From contig CM020619.1 in the NCBI GenBank assembly GCA_009829735.1, positions 378,590 through 442,589 on the forward strand: a DNA stretch of 64,000 bases, read 5' to 3'. A program made the position numbers and the translations under genes. Positions within the stretch are counted from its first letter, which is position 1. The number at the start of each line of letters is the position of its first letter. This DNA comes from Pyropia yezoensis. Lineage: Eukaryota > Rhodophyta > Bangiophyceae > Bangiales > Bangiaceae. The notes below the pieces were generated by a model. That model had not been told where the DNA came from, did not search any database, and was given only the letters and a program-made list of their open reading frames with translations. Of this stretch, positions 10,716 through 21,294 are shown in pieces.

Positions 10716-12260
10716 TCACGAAAAGATGCGTTTCCATCGCAAGTACATCAGCACGCTGCGGAAGACTACCAAGGCCACCCCTGCGGACGCACCAGACACC
10801 ACCCAAAACGCGTACGGGTCTTCCTCGATACCACTGAGCAGGTTCATCCCAAATAGCCCCGCAAAGCAAGCCGCCGACGCCACCGACACGGCGCCCAGAT
10901 TGAGAAACACCTCCAGCCGCAGGATACGGTTCCGGCTAGCGTCGAGCCGGATCTGCGTCACGTTCTCCGTTGTCTTGACTGCTCGGAGGAGGCGACCAAG
11001 GTCGTACACGACGGCGTCCACCTGCTTGAGGTAGCCCTCCACCATCATCTCAATTTCGTCGTGTTCGTCCACGCCCCGCTCCTCCCCGGTAGCGGCCTTC
11101 CAGCTCAAGTACATGTCGCTCATGTCCTCGTCACTCATAAGCACTTCGTTGAGGGCGGTGCGGACCATGCCGACGCTGCCGGCCAGTTCATTGAGGGCCA
11201 TCTCCAGCGGCAGCAGCGCGTCGAGGCCCTCGGTGACGCCGTGCCCCCCGAATTCACCTTCCTTGCTCATCACGTGGAGAGCGGCCTGCACCTTAGGCTT
11301 GAGCCGCGCCACCTCTTCCCGGATGCCGCAGCACACGTCTACGAGCACCGCCTCGAGGGCACGCATCTCAAACGGTAGCGGATGGGCGGCGTCGAGGAGG
11401 CGTGCGCGCAAGCGCGGCGTCAGCGCCGCCACAGCTGGGTGGTGGGGATCAAACAGCAGCACCCGCGAGGCAGTCACCAGCACCCGCACGTGGACGAGGT
11501 GAATGACCAGCGCCGTCGGTCGCGCGAGGATGACAGGCGACTCGTTGCGGAAAGTGGGATCCACCACCCGTAGGTCCCGTAGGTTGAGGGACAACTCCAA
11601 CGCCACATCTGCCTTCTGCACGTGCCGTGCAGAGACGGTGCCGTCGGGGAGGATCTCCAGCGCCGCCAGGGGGATGGTCGCCGGCGGCTCGGGCCTTCGG
11701 GGAGGGGGGGGTGAGGACCCAACGCCGCCGCTGCCAGGAGAGCGGGAGGTCGTGGAGGAGGGGGTGGCGGTGGCGGTGGTAGTCGACGCGGTGGTAGAGG
11801 CGGGGTCACATGAAGCGGCTGACGGACCAGACCGGGAAGGCGAAGGCGGCCTTCCACGCCCCGACGGTGGTAGCCGCTCAGTCGACGGCGGTGGCCGCTC
11901 ATTCGGGATGGAAGATAGCAGTGCAGCTGCGGGTAGCGGCCGCCGAAGCAGGGGCAAACAGGGCTCCCGGCGCTTCCCCAGGAGGAGGCAGCACAGACCA
12001 CGCTGGCTGCCGCCAACGCGGGCGGCCGAACGCAGGGGGGTACCCCCCGAAGGGAGAACGGCCCCCCGCGCGACTGACAAGGATGAGGTAGGCGCATGCA
12101 GCAGCCGTGCACATGGCAGCAAAGCCCCACTAGTCCTCACGGCAGGGCCCGGTGGGTATGACAGGGCCGACGTCTGGGGAGAGGAACGGGCGGTTACCGA
12201 GTCACCAGCCCGCCGCGACGCGCCGCGGAAGAGGGTGGCGACGAGGCGCACGCCACGCAT
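10716..12260 (-). CDS. MRS2: Mrs2-type mitochondrial magnesium channel (CorA superfamily)
   Basis: The protein has about 514 residues from the ATG at 12260 (an in-frame ATG at 12308 would add 16). The Arg/Ser-rich N-terminus is suitable for mitochondrial import and is followed by a low-complexity Ser/Thr/Pro linker. The conserved Mrs2 body begins at about residue 200: LEILPDGTVSARHVQK, LNLRDLRVVDP, the FDPHHPAV and LPFEMRALEAVLVD segments, and a long helical region. Two C-terminal membrane helices follow, the first ending in the signature GMN (471-473), the second near 490-508, with a basic tail. GMN forms the pore mouth in this family. Such channels are pentameric in the inner mitochondrial membrane and carry Mg2+ into the matrix. 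No intron. A diverged copy of its N-terminal linker lies inverted at 18218-18520. Confidence 0.9.
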   Translation of the reverse strand: MRGVRLVATLFRGASRRAGDSVTARSSPQTSALSYPPGPAVRTSGALLPCARLLHAPTSSLSVARGAVLPSGGTPLRSAARVGGSQRGLCCLLLGKRREPCLPLLRRPLPAAALLSSIPNERPPPSTERLPPSGRGRPPSPSRSGPSAASCDPASTTASTTTATATPSSTTSRSPGSGGVGSSPPPPRRPEPPATIPLAALEILPDGTVSARHVQKADVALELSLNLRDLRVVDPTFRNESPVILARPTALVIHLVHVRVLVTASRVLLFDPHHPAVAALTPRLRARLLDAAHPLPFEMRALEAVLVDVCCGIREEVARLKPKVQAALHVMSKEGEFGGHGVTEGLDALLPLEMALNELAGSVGMVRTALNEVLMSDEDMSDMYLSWKAATGEERGVDEHDEIEMMVEGYLKQVDAVVYDLGRLLRAVKTTENVTQIRLDASRNRILRLEVFLNLGAVSVASAACFAGLFGMNLLSGIEEDPYAFWVVSGASAGVALVVFRSVLMYLRWKRIFS

Positions 12261-12706
12261 GGCGGCGAAGACGCGTAGTTGCAGGGGGAAGGGCGGCCAG
12301 ACCGCCACAACGCAGTGGTCGTCGCGACATGGACGAGGGCGAGAAGATGAACTGCAGCGCGGTGACGATGGCGAGTGTCTGAATGGAAGCGGGGGAGATT
12401 TTAGAGAGCAATGCCCAGTGTCGTGCAGATTTTCAGCGACTTAATTAACGAAGAGCTGCGAATTCGGACAGACGCCTCCGCAGACAAGCAAGGCGCTTGG
12501 ACCGAGAGTTGCGAGAAGCAGGTCTTCCACGGCCAGAGCCCAGAGCCGCTGACTTTCCTCTGAGCTAGCAAGCGTCTGCCACGCCCGCCTTCTCCTAGAG
12601 CATACATGAAAAGACGCAGAGAGATGCGCGCTAGATGCGGCGGGACGGAGCCCCAATACATCGCCAGCGCCGCCGCTAGCCGCCGCTCCCTCCATGCTCC
12701 AGCTGC
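12261..12706. other. Intergenic region between CAP and MRS2
   Basis: 446 bp between the stop of CAP and the start of MRS2, both on the minus strand. I see nothing else in it. Confidence 0.6.
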
Positions 12707-13901
12707 CTAGTCGTCGTGGGAAACCGCCTCGGTCACCCAAGCACCGTTCACGTACTTTGTGAGGAACTGCTCGGGGATGGGCGTCTCCTTAATATCGTCG
12801 CCCACGGGCACGATGAGGTTGATGGCGGCTGACTTGCTCGTGATGACATGAGCAGCCTCAAAGCTCTCGGCCGAGAGGTAGCACGTGACGGCTACACAGC
12901 CGTCAATGTTGATGCTCGGTGCCGTCCCGGTGCACTGCATCTGGACGTCCTTGCTGTTCACAATGTCGCACGTGGAGAGGGCATTATCAAAAATCACATC
13001 CACCTGAGCGAGAAAGTCAAGGGGGAGGTACCGCAAACCGCATGAGACGGACAGAAAAGTAGATACCAGAGCAGTAGAAAAGAAGGGGAGGGTCAGTACA
13101 CGCAGGTAACGAGCGAAGCAGCATGCAAGAGAAGGCTGGGCAGGACCACGGCGGTTGTAACACAGTGACCGGTGCACCACCATACGGCGACAAAAGCGTC
13201 AACATCCCCACTCATCACACCCTGCGAGTCACCTACCTTGGAGCACCCGTCAATGCAGATGCTGTTCGGCTTGCCCTTAATCTGCAGCGTGCTCTTGTTG
13301 CACTTGTAGACATAGACTGCAAAGCACGGAGGGGGACACAAGTTGGCAGCAGCGGGGAGACGCAGGAGTCGCGAATACAAAGACGGAAGTATCGTTCATG
13401 GCCCCGTCAGGTGCCTGCTCGCGCTGCAATGCGCCCGACCACAGGACAAACATGCGCCACCCATGGCGGCAACGCAGCCCCAGCAGGTCCCCACCGCTCA
13501 AACGAGACAAGCGACGCCCCCCCCCCCTCCCCCCCCAAAAACATACCTGATTGCTTGATAGAAGTCACCTCAACGACAAGCTCCTTGGCGCCCTCCTGAT
13601 GCTCGACCGCCCACTTGTTGCCAGACAGCTGGCACTTGGGCGGGTACGTCTTCTTGGGCGCCACCCCACCAGGCGCCACGACCGGCTTGACCGACGCCGC
13701 CGTGGTGGGTGCGGGGGCGTCCGCATTGACCGGCCCCTTGGTGGCCTTCTTCAGCCCCGCCCGTGCGCCCTCCGAGCCGAGGGCGTTGATAGACGCAAAG
13801 AGGGCGGCGGCCACGTCCTCCCCACCCCCGCCGCCGCCGTCCGAAGCGACCGGCGCGGGGGGGGGCGGCGGCGGCGGCGGGGGGGGGGGCGCGCCAACCA
13901 T
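12707..13901 (-). CDS. CAP: Short adenylyl-cyclase-associated protein (C-terminal actin-binding domain only)
   Basis: Three exons: 13547-13901, 13237-13316 and 12707-13003, joined across introns 13317-13546 and 13004-13236 with GTATGT and GTAGGT donors. The product is 243 residues. A Pro run and Gly-rich start are followed by a WH2-like linker (AALFASINALGSEGARAGLKK, about 32-52). The C-CAP/beta-helix domain covers about 87-243 (CQLSGNKWAVEHQEG, YVYKCNKSTLQIKGK, SICIDGC, DIVNSKDVQMQ, PIPEQF). This domain recharges ADP-actin with ATP in the cytosol. The N-terminal helical domain that binds cofilin-actin filaments is absent; the sequence upstream of 13901 is a pyrimidine-rich leader without an obvious exon. 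Full-length CAPs have roughly 450-550 residues, so this is the short form known from some protists. Confidence 0.9.
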
Positions 13902-14658
13902 GATGGGGGAGTGGGAGTGGGGGTGGGGGGGGAAGAAGAAAGAGACAAGATGCCGAAGCGGTGTTAGGGTGGCAAGCGGGGGGTCAGGGGGGGGCTGGCA
14001 GTGGGACATTCAGGGGATGGATTGTGCCTCGCCGGGTCGACGCCGGGGCGCCCATGTAAATAGGGGCGTGCATGCGGCCGCCGCGGCCGGGGGCGGGACG
14101 GGGGGGAGGTGGCGCCACCAGCCAGGCCTGCGGGACCGCCGCTGCGCCCATCACGCCCGTCGCGCCTGCCACGACCTTGTCGCCCTGCAGGTACACCCCC
14201 CCCCCCCCCCCCCCCCCGCAGAGACAGGGACGGCAGCCCGCGGACGTGTAGGTGCGGTGTCGGGGAGAGGGGGGGGCGCTGTGTCAGTCACCCCCTCACC
14301 GGATACGCCACTGGAACGACAAGACACAGCGGGCCAGCGGAATGGGGTGAGGATGAGGAGCCGAGCGGCAGGAGAGCCTCCTCATCCACTTCACGTTGTA
14401 CCGGCACGACGAGCAGGCCCTTGCACGGCTGTGGATTAGAGCCCGACCTGTGAAGTGGAACGGAATTCATGTCCATTAAACTAATTATGCGTACGGCATC
14501 AATTTAAGCGCGAAGGTACGGCACGCTTGAAGGATGCATGTTACATTTTGCGACGAACAGAGAGCAGGTGTCAGAGAGAACGCGTTGAGGGAACAAAAGG
14601 GCTCATGGCCTGGCCCCTTCACTGGTATCTATGTAGTGGTCTGTGTAGGGCTGACAAG
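13902..14658. other. Intergenic region upstream of CAP
   Basis: It holds the CAP promoter side (pyrimidine-rich on the coding strand) and the 3' flank of the esterase gene, both minus strand. A run of about 20 C lies near 14197-14218. No gene is seen. Confidence 0.6.
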
Positions 14659-15591
14659 CTACGGGGGCACCATGGCGCGCACAAATTCGGCAATGGCCTC
14701 CTCTGCGGGCGGGTGGTTGGCGAGAAAGTGGTCTGCCTGGAAGCGGCGCACCGTCACCTGCGCGCCGGCGCGGCGAAAGGCGGCGGCGGCGCGCGTCGCC
14801 GCCACCGCCGGCACCAGCCAGTCACGCCGCCCGTGAAGGACGGCCACCCGTACGCCCTCCACGGAGCCCGGCACGGTCGCGTCCGGCCGCGGGAGCCAAC
14901 CCCCCCAGACCACCACCCCCGCCAGCCCCGCCGCGCGGCCCGTCGCGACGTAGTCCATGGCCGTCGCGGCGCCCTGGCTGAACCCGGTCACCACCACCCG
15001 CGACCGGGTCACCCCGCCCCGCGCCGTCGCTGCCGCGATGACCGCGTCGATCCGGTCGGCGGCGGTGGCCAGGTCGTCCGCCGCGCCGGCGGACAGGTCC
15101 GCCGTCGGCACCGTGCCGAGGGAGACGGCGCCAATGGGGAACCAGCTGCGCTCGTTGCCCGCCGAGTCGGTGCCCGTCGAGGGCCCAATGATGGACGTGT
15201 ATGCCGTTGTGGACGCGGGCAGGTCGTCGAGGCGGCCCTCGACCGCGTGGGCGCCTGAGCTCCCCAGACCGTGTAGGGACACGACCACCGCCGGCCGGCT
15301 GGCGGCAGCGTTGCTGCGGGCGCGCATGCCCCCGCGGCCACCCGCCCCGTCGCTGACGCCGTAAGCGTCGGGGCGGGATAGGCGGGTATTCGCTGCCGAC
15401 AGAGCGGCGAGAATCTTGACAAAGGTCTGCCGTTCGCTGCGGTCAGCCAGGCTGCCGGCGTCGGCGGGGGCGACGGCGACGGCGGCGGTAGCCAAGGACG
15501 CCCCTTCAACGCCGGTGGCAGCAGCCATGGCGGCAACGGCGGTGGCGGCTGCCGCCACTGCGGCCACCACCCGTCGGCCAACCGGGGCCAT
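14659..15591 (-). CDS. Secreted alpha/beta-hydrolase of the acyl-protein thioesterase/carboxylesterase type
   Basis: The protein has 310 residues, intronless, start at 15591. The first 30 residues are a signal-like Ala/Val segment. The hydrolase signature follows: oxyanion region HGLGSSG (107-113), nucleophile elbow GFSQGAA with Ser205, acid Asp257 in HGRRDWLVP, and base His288 in ADHFL. The order and spacing match the phospholipase/carboxylesterase (APT1) family, whose members remove acyl groups from cysteines or hydrolyse small esters. The SWFP stretch (149-152) matches the W-F-D/P region of APT proteins. The secretory N-terminus is unusual for a cytosolic APT and suggests action in the endomembrane system or cell wall space; the true substrate is unknown. 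Confidence 0.85.
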   Translation of the reverse strand: MAPVGRRVVAAVAAAATAVAAMAAATGVEGASLATAAVAVAPADAGSLADRSERQTFVKILAALSAANTRLSRPDAYGVSDGAGGRGGMRARSNAAASRPAVVVSLHGLGSSGAHAVEGRLDDLPASTTAYTSIIGPSTGTDSAGNERSWFPIGAVSLGTVPTADLSAGAADDLATAADRIDAVIAAATARGGVTRSRVVVTGFSQGAATAMDYVATGRAAGLAGVVVWGGWLPRPDATVPGSVEGVRVAVLHGRRDWLVPAVAATRAAAAFRRAGAQVTVRRFQADHFLANHPPAEEAIAEFVRAMVPP

Positions 15592-16746
15592 GGCGAAACG
15601 GAACGGTGCGACTAAAAGGGGGAAAAATGAGGAGGGGAGGGGGGGGAGGGGGGCGAGGGGGGGAGGGGATGGGGGGCGGGGGGTGGGGGGGGGGGCGGGA
15701 GGGAAAGGCGCGGCGGACGACGGGCATGGTGGAGGAGGGGGGGGAGGGACGTGCTGCTGACGCTCCGTCTTCTTATGTAAGGGTGTGCGGGGGGGGATGG
15801 GGCGGGGGGGCGTCTACCGCCGCCTCCGCCACCAGAGGTCCTGGAGCTCTGGACGGCCGCGTGCTATGGCACGGCCTCGCGCCACGGCGCGGGGCCGTCC
15901 GTCCGCCCCCATGTTGTATTGACCCTTCTCTGCCCGACGTCTTTGTGAACTATATTTGCGTTGAGGGCAACGAGGCGTCATGGTGCGGCGCAACCTCCAA
16001 AACAGGCACTCCGCGTGCTCGCCAGTGCTCGCAGCTGCGAGTCATTTTTTTTCATCGTGCGACGACGGCGCGAGGCCCTTATCGCACAAAGAGAGACGAA
16101 GACGGCACGCGGCCACTCTCTGCTTGATGGATCATCCACCAATGATGATGGGGGGGCACAACGTACCACCGCCCACGCGGGTGATTGGGGGTACAGGCCG
16201 CCGCGCAAGTCCCCCCCCCCCCTTGTCCTTTGAGGGAAGGCTGATCGCGTCGCCGACTGGGGCCCCGCGCGGGGGGATGGACACCACCGCAACGTCCTGC
16301 TGCATAACAGCATGACGCTATCTCGGTCACTTTGAGCTGGAGGGTCTCGGTTGTCTAGTCCTACGAAGGTCGATACTGTATGTACTGTACGTGAAACACT
16401 TGCAGCATCATGCTGCATGATGCAAAATTTTTGGGGCCCGCCGTGAAGCCGCGCACTGCGCTGTGGGGCGCGCTCGCGGCTGCGGCCGGGGCGGCGTCGG
16501 CGATGTGCTGGATCTGGCTGCCCGTCCGCCAGCGGCTGCCAGACCCAGCACCCGCCCGACGCAAACCAGCAGAAGTCCGCCCCCTCTAGCAAACACCCCT
16601 CCCTGGAGGGGGAGCTCTGCCGTGCCGTGGCGCTGGCGCTGCTCGCCTGCTGGCAGGGGGAGGGGAGGGGAATCGAGGCACGGCGCCCACCGATGGCTGC
16701 CGCGGCGGGTGACGGCGTGCGGCGGGGCGCCTGCTGCCGGGTGTTT

Positions 16747-16782
<36 letters not shown>

Positions 16783-17321
16783 GCGTCGACGGCGGCGGTG
16801 GCCGGCGTTGGTGGTAGGCGTCCTCGGCGGCATGGCCCTCTTTCCTTATGGGGGGATTGGGAGGGGGTCGTTGCGCCCGTCGTCGGTGCTGGCGGCGGCG
16901 GTGGGTGGCGCTCGCCGCCGTGGCCTTCGCGCCGGCGGGTATCCGCCACCCGGGTGGCTGCTGGGCGGCGGCGGCATCGGCGGCGGACGCGTCGGCACTG
17001 GCGATGCGCGCGCAGTCGTCGATGAGCTCCGCCCGGGACCTCACTTCTACGGACTTGCAGGACAGCGGGGCGGACTAGCCCTCGCCACTGTCATTTTCGT
17101 TTTGTCTACACCTCCCAGGCTACAAGGAGGTCACAAAAGGAACGAAGGGAAATGACGTCGATCACTCACGAGAACGTTGCGGCGGAAAATCCCGACGCCG
17201 GCGCCACCTCTGCCCTCCAGCTATCTAACTTTCCTAGCTGCGCGCACTGCCATGCGACGCCGAGACATCCAAGATCTGACTGACAGGTGGAATGGAGGAG
17301 CTCACTGTCGGCCATGGTACT
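15592..17321. other. Gene-poor region
   Basis: G-rich low-complexity sequence (15610-15740) lies upstream of the esterase start, followed by mixed sequence. A palindromic GCATCATGCTGCATGATGC motif lies near 16404-16422. The only item worth listing is a 59-codon frame at 16410. A coding-like C-terminus-shaped frame ends near 17078 (tail ending DLQDSGAD) but cannot be linked to a start. Confidence 0.4.
16410..16589 (+). CDS. Possible 59-residue single-span membrane peptide
   Basis: The frame starts ATG at 16410 and reads a short hydrophilic start, then a hydrophobic span (about 18-38, ending AMCWIWLPV), then a Pro/Arg-rich tail and TAG. The composition looks like a small membrane protein, but GC-rich DNA makes Ala-rich hydrophobic frames by chance. 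No family is recognised. Confidence 0.22.
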   Translation: MLHDAKFLGPAVKPRTALWGALAAAAGAASAMCWIWLPVRQRLPDPAPARRKPAEVRPL

Positions 17322-17436
17322 GTGCTTCCTGTAAAACGTGGATGTTGAAGGGACGTGAGAGGTGGGATCCATTGGTCCAGACAGCGATTTTCATCACCTT
17401 CACGTACCGTCAACATCCATTTTTTACAGGAAGCAC
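17322..17436. repeat. Imperfect inverted repeat (hairpin) with 37-bp arms
   Basis: The arm at 17322-17358 (GTGCTTCCTGTAAAACGTGG onward) is the reverse complement of 17400-17436 except for a few positions. About 41 bp separate the arms. Flanking bases continue to resemble each other weakly. It could be a small MITE-like element or a hairpin RNA source. Confidence 0.75.
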
Positions 17437-18217
17437 TATATGAGGCTGTATGCACGCGACATGGCCATGGAAGGTAGGGCGAAGACTTGTACCTAAATTT
17501 AGGCGAGTTCTGAGCCAGTATCTACATATCTAGAAAAAACAGATTGAAAAATCAGTACATACGTACTTTACTAATCTATAGATTAACTTATCGGGGTTGT
17601 AAGAAATCCCAGTTTTTTCCATCCATGAACCGCAGCGGACTGGTGCAGGCAGCCGCGGTCGCCGTAGCGCTGGCGGCCGCGGTGCCCCCTTGTGGTGCTG
17701 GCGGCGGCTGTATGCACATAGCACCATCGGAGCCATTGGTACCAGGCGGCCGGCCGGCCGGTCGACCACCGTCGGTCACCTCTTTCCGCCACGGCGGGCG
17801 GTGCGGGTGCTGCCACACGGCGGAGGCACGGCGGCGTGCCAACAACTGCGCCGTTGACAAGACCGGCACGATGTCTCTCTTACATTTTTGGTGTCCCTTC
17901 TTGAGGAAGACCCGGTACCGACACCTCAGCAAGGGGCGCCGACTCGCCGGCCTCGCGTGCCCTCCCTCTCCCCCACAGTGTTTTTTTCTCTTGGTTTTTC
18001 TCGCCGACTGCTGCGCGGCGGCCTTGGCGGCCGGCCGCAACCCCCCCTCCGTGCAGTACGCATAGAATACGCGTAGAAAAACACAGGACCCACGTCAATC
18101 AATGACACCGCCCGCCCCGTCTGGCAACTATTCACTATGGTCACGCACCCCACCTCCCCCGGCCCCCCCCTCTACTTCTCCGCCACCGGCACCCCCTCTG
18201 CCTGAGTGGCCACCGCC
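17437..18217. other. Non-coding, with AT-richer part
   Basis: 17500-17600 is clearly more AT-rich than the genome average here. No open frame has convincing composition. Confidence 0.5.
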
Positions 18218-18520
18218 GTCGAATGAGCGGCCACCGTTGGGGTGCGGAAAGCCTTCTTCTCCTTCCCGGTCTGCTCCGCCGGTCGCTTCATGTGACGCCG
18301 ACTCTACCAACGCCTCGACTACCACCGACACCGCCACCCCCTCCTCAACGACCTCCCGCTCTCCTGGCAGCGGCAGCGCTGGGTCCTCACCCTGCCTTCC
18401 CCGAAGGCCCGAGCCGCCGGCGACCATCCCCCTGGCGGTCCTCCCCGACGGCACCGTCTCTGCACAGGCACGTGCAGAAGTCAAGCCAGACGTGGCGTTG
18501 GAGCTGTCTCCTTGGACTGA
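18218..18520 (+). pseudogene. Truncated, inverted copy of the MRS2 N-terminal linker
   Basis: Nucleotide by nucleotide this follows the minus strand of MRS2 at about 11590-11910: GAATGAGCGGCCACCG, CCCGGTCTG-TCCG, TCTCCTGGCAGCGGC and CCCGACGGCACCGTCTCTGC are shared in order. The copy carries substitutions, lacks some bases (for example codons between the PLA and LPDGTVSA motifs), and stops matching after the equivalent of VALELS. It lacks the conserved channel domain and membrane helices, so it cannot act as a transporter. The frame remains open to 18551 by chance. Confidence 0.8.
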
Positions 18521-18682
18521 CGTTAAAGTCACAAAAATGTTCTCGAATTGATTTATGTCCAAGATTTATATCATGCTTACACAAAGCCCGCCACGCTGCT
18601 TTGCTGCGGGGTTGTTATATTTCAAGAAACCATCAATCGTTAGTAAAATTATGCGATAAGAATAGAAATCATCAAATGATAA

Positions 18683-19055
18683 CTATCGCCACGTTTCTTG
18701 ACACGTGTTACAAAATTGAAGCACAGGCCGACTGGAGATGGCTGACCTTGTCCGTGGTGACGAGGATGAGCCGCCTGATGGTGACTGCGACCGCCCTCCC
18801 GACATTCGCACCAACGTACCGCCCTTTTTCCCAGCCGATGACGGGCGCATCGCCTTCAGGGAGGTTGCCACGCGCACGGCGTCGGGCCTCGCCGCCCTCG
18901 CGCGGAGTGCAGCCTGTTCGCCGATGTGGGCGTCGATGCGCGGGACAACGTCGGCGGTGGAAAGGACGCCAACATCGGTGGCGGCCATGCAGCTGAGAGG
19001 CACCTCCTCGCCTTCGCTGCGAGTGCCTTCGAGTGGGGGACATGATGCCTGTCAC
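18683..19055 (-). pseudogene. Possible decayed coding fragment
   Basis: Two overlapping minus-strand frames look coding in succession: one with MAATDVGVLSTADVVPRID (to about 18870) and one with APVIGWEKGRYVGANVGRAV ending HLQSACASIL. A frame change between them would make one broken gene. I recognise no family; it sits beside the MRS2 fragment in a region that seems to collect gene debris. Confidence 0.2.
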
Positions 19056-19384
19056 GGGTGACTGTCGCCGCCACGGTGGTCGCGTTCATGGCTATCGCGT
19101 CTTTCCCGTCGAGCACGATGGCTCAGCGGAGGGGGCTCACACGGATCCAGGAACACGTAGTCGACCGTTTGATAATTATGAACTCGCAGCCTCGTGATCG
19201 TTTCTTTTCGCGATAATTTACTCAATATTTTTGACATGATAAGTATGACCTCTCAACCCTGCTTTGCTGTTGTGAGGACAACGTCGCTCCCGTTCCCACC
19301 TTGACCGTCATGGTCGCACACTTGCGAGGGTGCTCTCCCTAACCCCTCCCGTCCCCCCCCTCCTGGTGTTCCCGCCGCCCCATC

Positions 19385-21294
19385 ATGTACTCGTCTGATG
19401 GTGGGGCCGGGTCCACCGCGGCACTGCCCCCCCCCCCCCAGGCCGGCGGCCCCCCCTCCCTGGCGCGCGGCCAAGCCGCGGCGCCCACCCAGGCGACCAC
19501 CCCGCCGCCCTCCCCGCCCCCCCCCCCCGGCGCCGCCGGCGGTATCCCCTTCCCCGAGCAGCCTTGGCGCACGCCGCATGCGACCGGGCGTCTGGCGGCC
19601 GCCTCGCCACCGCCCTCCTCAGCGTCCGCACAACCGTCGGCCCGTCGCGGGCGGCGGTGCTGCGGCTGCTGGCCGCCGCCCGCGGGGAGCGGCTGGATGG
19701 GGTGCTGACACGGTGGCGTGCCGCCGCCGCCGCCGATGCGCTCCGCCGCTTCTCCCCTGTAGCTGCTGAAGGCGCCATGGCCCGCACCTTTAGCCGCGCC
19801 TCGTCTTCGGGGGGGGCGGCCGGCGGCGCCGCGGGCCGTGGCGCGCGGGCGGGGATGACCAAGGCGGAGCGCTTCATCCGCGACGCGCTGGCCGTGGCAG
19901 GGGATGAGGACGAGGGGGAGGGGGGGGCGGCGGGTGCGGAGGTGGAGGGTTTGGGGGGGGGGGCTGGGGCGGTGGTACACCCACCCCCGTCGTCGAGGCC
20001 GCAGGTCCTGTCCCCGCTGCCGGAAGTCGGGGAGGATGCGGACGCGTGGACGTCAGCCGACGCTGGCGATGACCTATTTTCGTCCATTGGTGCCGTGGCG
20101 GTCGAGGAAGAGCTCTCTCATGCGGCAACTTATCCGGGGGGGCCATCGCCTGGGGAGGGTGCCGTCGTTACTGCGGGCGGCCACGGTGGTGGCGGCGGCG
20201 GCGGTGGTGGCGGCGGCGGTGGCGGCAACGGCCACGGTCGTAGGGTCCGGCTCTACCGGACCGCTTCGATTGGCGGCGCCGCCGAGGCCGCCCGCCTGCG
20301 CGCCAACCTGGGCCTCCACGTGCACACCCGCTGGTTGCGGCTACGGCGGCAGCACGCCCCCGCGGCGCTCCCCCCTGGCAGTGAAGGCGGACTGCACGTG
20401 GCGCACCCCCACTATCCCCCCCCGCCCACACGAGTGCACCCCCTACTGGCTGAGGCGGCGGACCTCTACGCGTCTGCGCTGGCGGCCTTTGCCGGTGGCG
20501 GCCAGGCGGTGGAGCGCGCCACGACGCTTATCCACATGGCGTCGGTGGCGGCAGACGCGTCGCCGCCGCGGCCACAGTCTGAGGCGGGCCGCCACGCGCG
20601 CGCCGCGCTCGCGGCGCTCTCCCGGGACCTCCACCCTGCCGTCTGGGCCGATGCGGCCCTCTCGGTCGCGGCGGCCGCCCTCTTTGCGGGGGAATTTGGG
20701 GAGGCAGCGCCGCTGCTGAGGGAACTGCTGGGGCCGACCGGCGGCGGCGGTGGCGGCAGCGGCGGCGGCGGCGAAGGTGGAGGCGGTGGCGGCGGTGGCG
20801 GTGGCGGCGGCGGCAGTGGGGGACCACTGGCGGCGTCCCCCGTCGACACAGCACACGCGCGGCTACTGGCCGCACACGCCGCCGCGGGTGCACTGGGTGG
20901 CATGGCCGGTGAGGGCGTCAGCGGCCTGGACGCGGGGCTCGCCGCGTGCGAGGCGCTGCTGAGCGGCGTCGCCGACGATGGGGCAGACGGCGGCGGCGGC
21001 GGCGGCGGCGGTGGCGGGGGTGTTGGCGGTGGGAATGGTGGGGAGGAGGCGGGGGTGGCGATGGCGCGGGTGGCGGCGCTCGCCGCTCGCCTCGTCGACG
21101 AGCGCGCGCGGGTGTACGGGGTGGGCCTGTCGGCCGACGCCGTGGAGATGTACATGGCTGCCGCCGACGGCCTCGGGGACGATGCTGAGGCGGTCGCGGC
21201 GATTGACGAACGCGTCGATGCCATCCTCCGCGCCGACGGCGAACAGGGGGCCAGTGAGGTGGGTGGAGGGGAGGGTGGCGACACCGGCAACTGA
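19385..21294 (+). CDS. Uncharacterised Ala/Gly-rich protein
   Basis: The long frame ends at 21294 and runs back to at least 19564, but it has no ATG there. An ATG at 19385 (MYSSDGGAG) opens the neighbouring frame, which meets the long frame across C runs near 19519-19528. A one-base homopolymer error or indel is the simplest reason. The alternative is a start at the in-frame ATG near 19777 (MARTFSR). The body contains helical segments (ADLYASALAAFAG, ATTLIHMASVAAD, HPAVWADAALSVAAAALFAG) that look like TPR-type helix pairs, interrupted by long Gly runs (about 20190-20226, 20742-20820 and 20990-21030). The C-terminus ends in an acidic helix. No known family is recognised; a helical scaffold is only a guess. 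Confidence 0.55.

Noticed and set aside
16463-17155. Plus-strand Gly/Arg-rich frame
   Set aside because: Composition follows the GC-rich trinucleotide repeat at 16750-16780; no conserved motif and competing frames look equally good.
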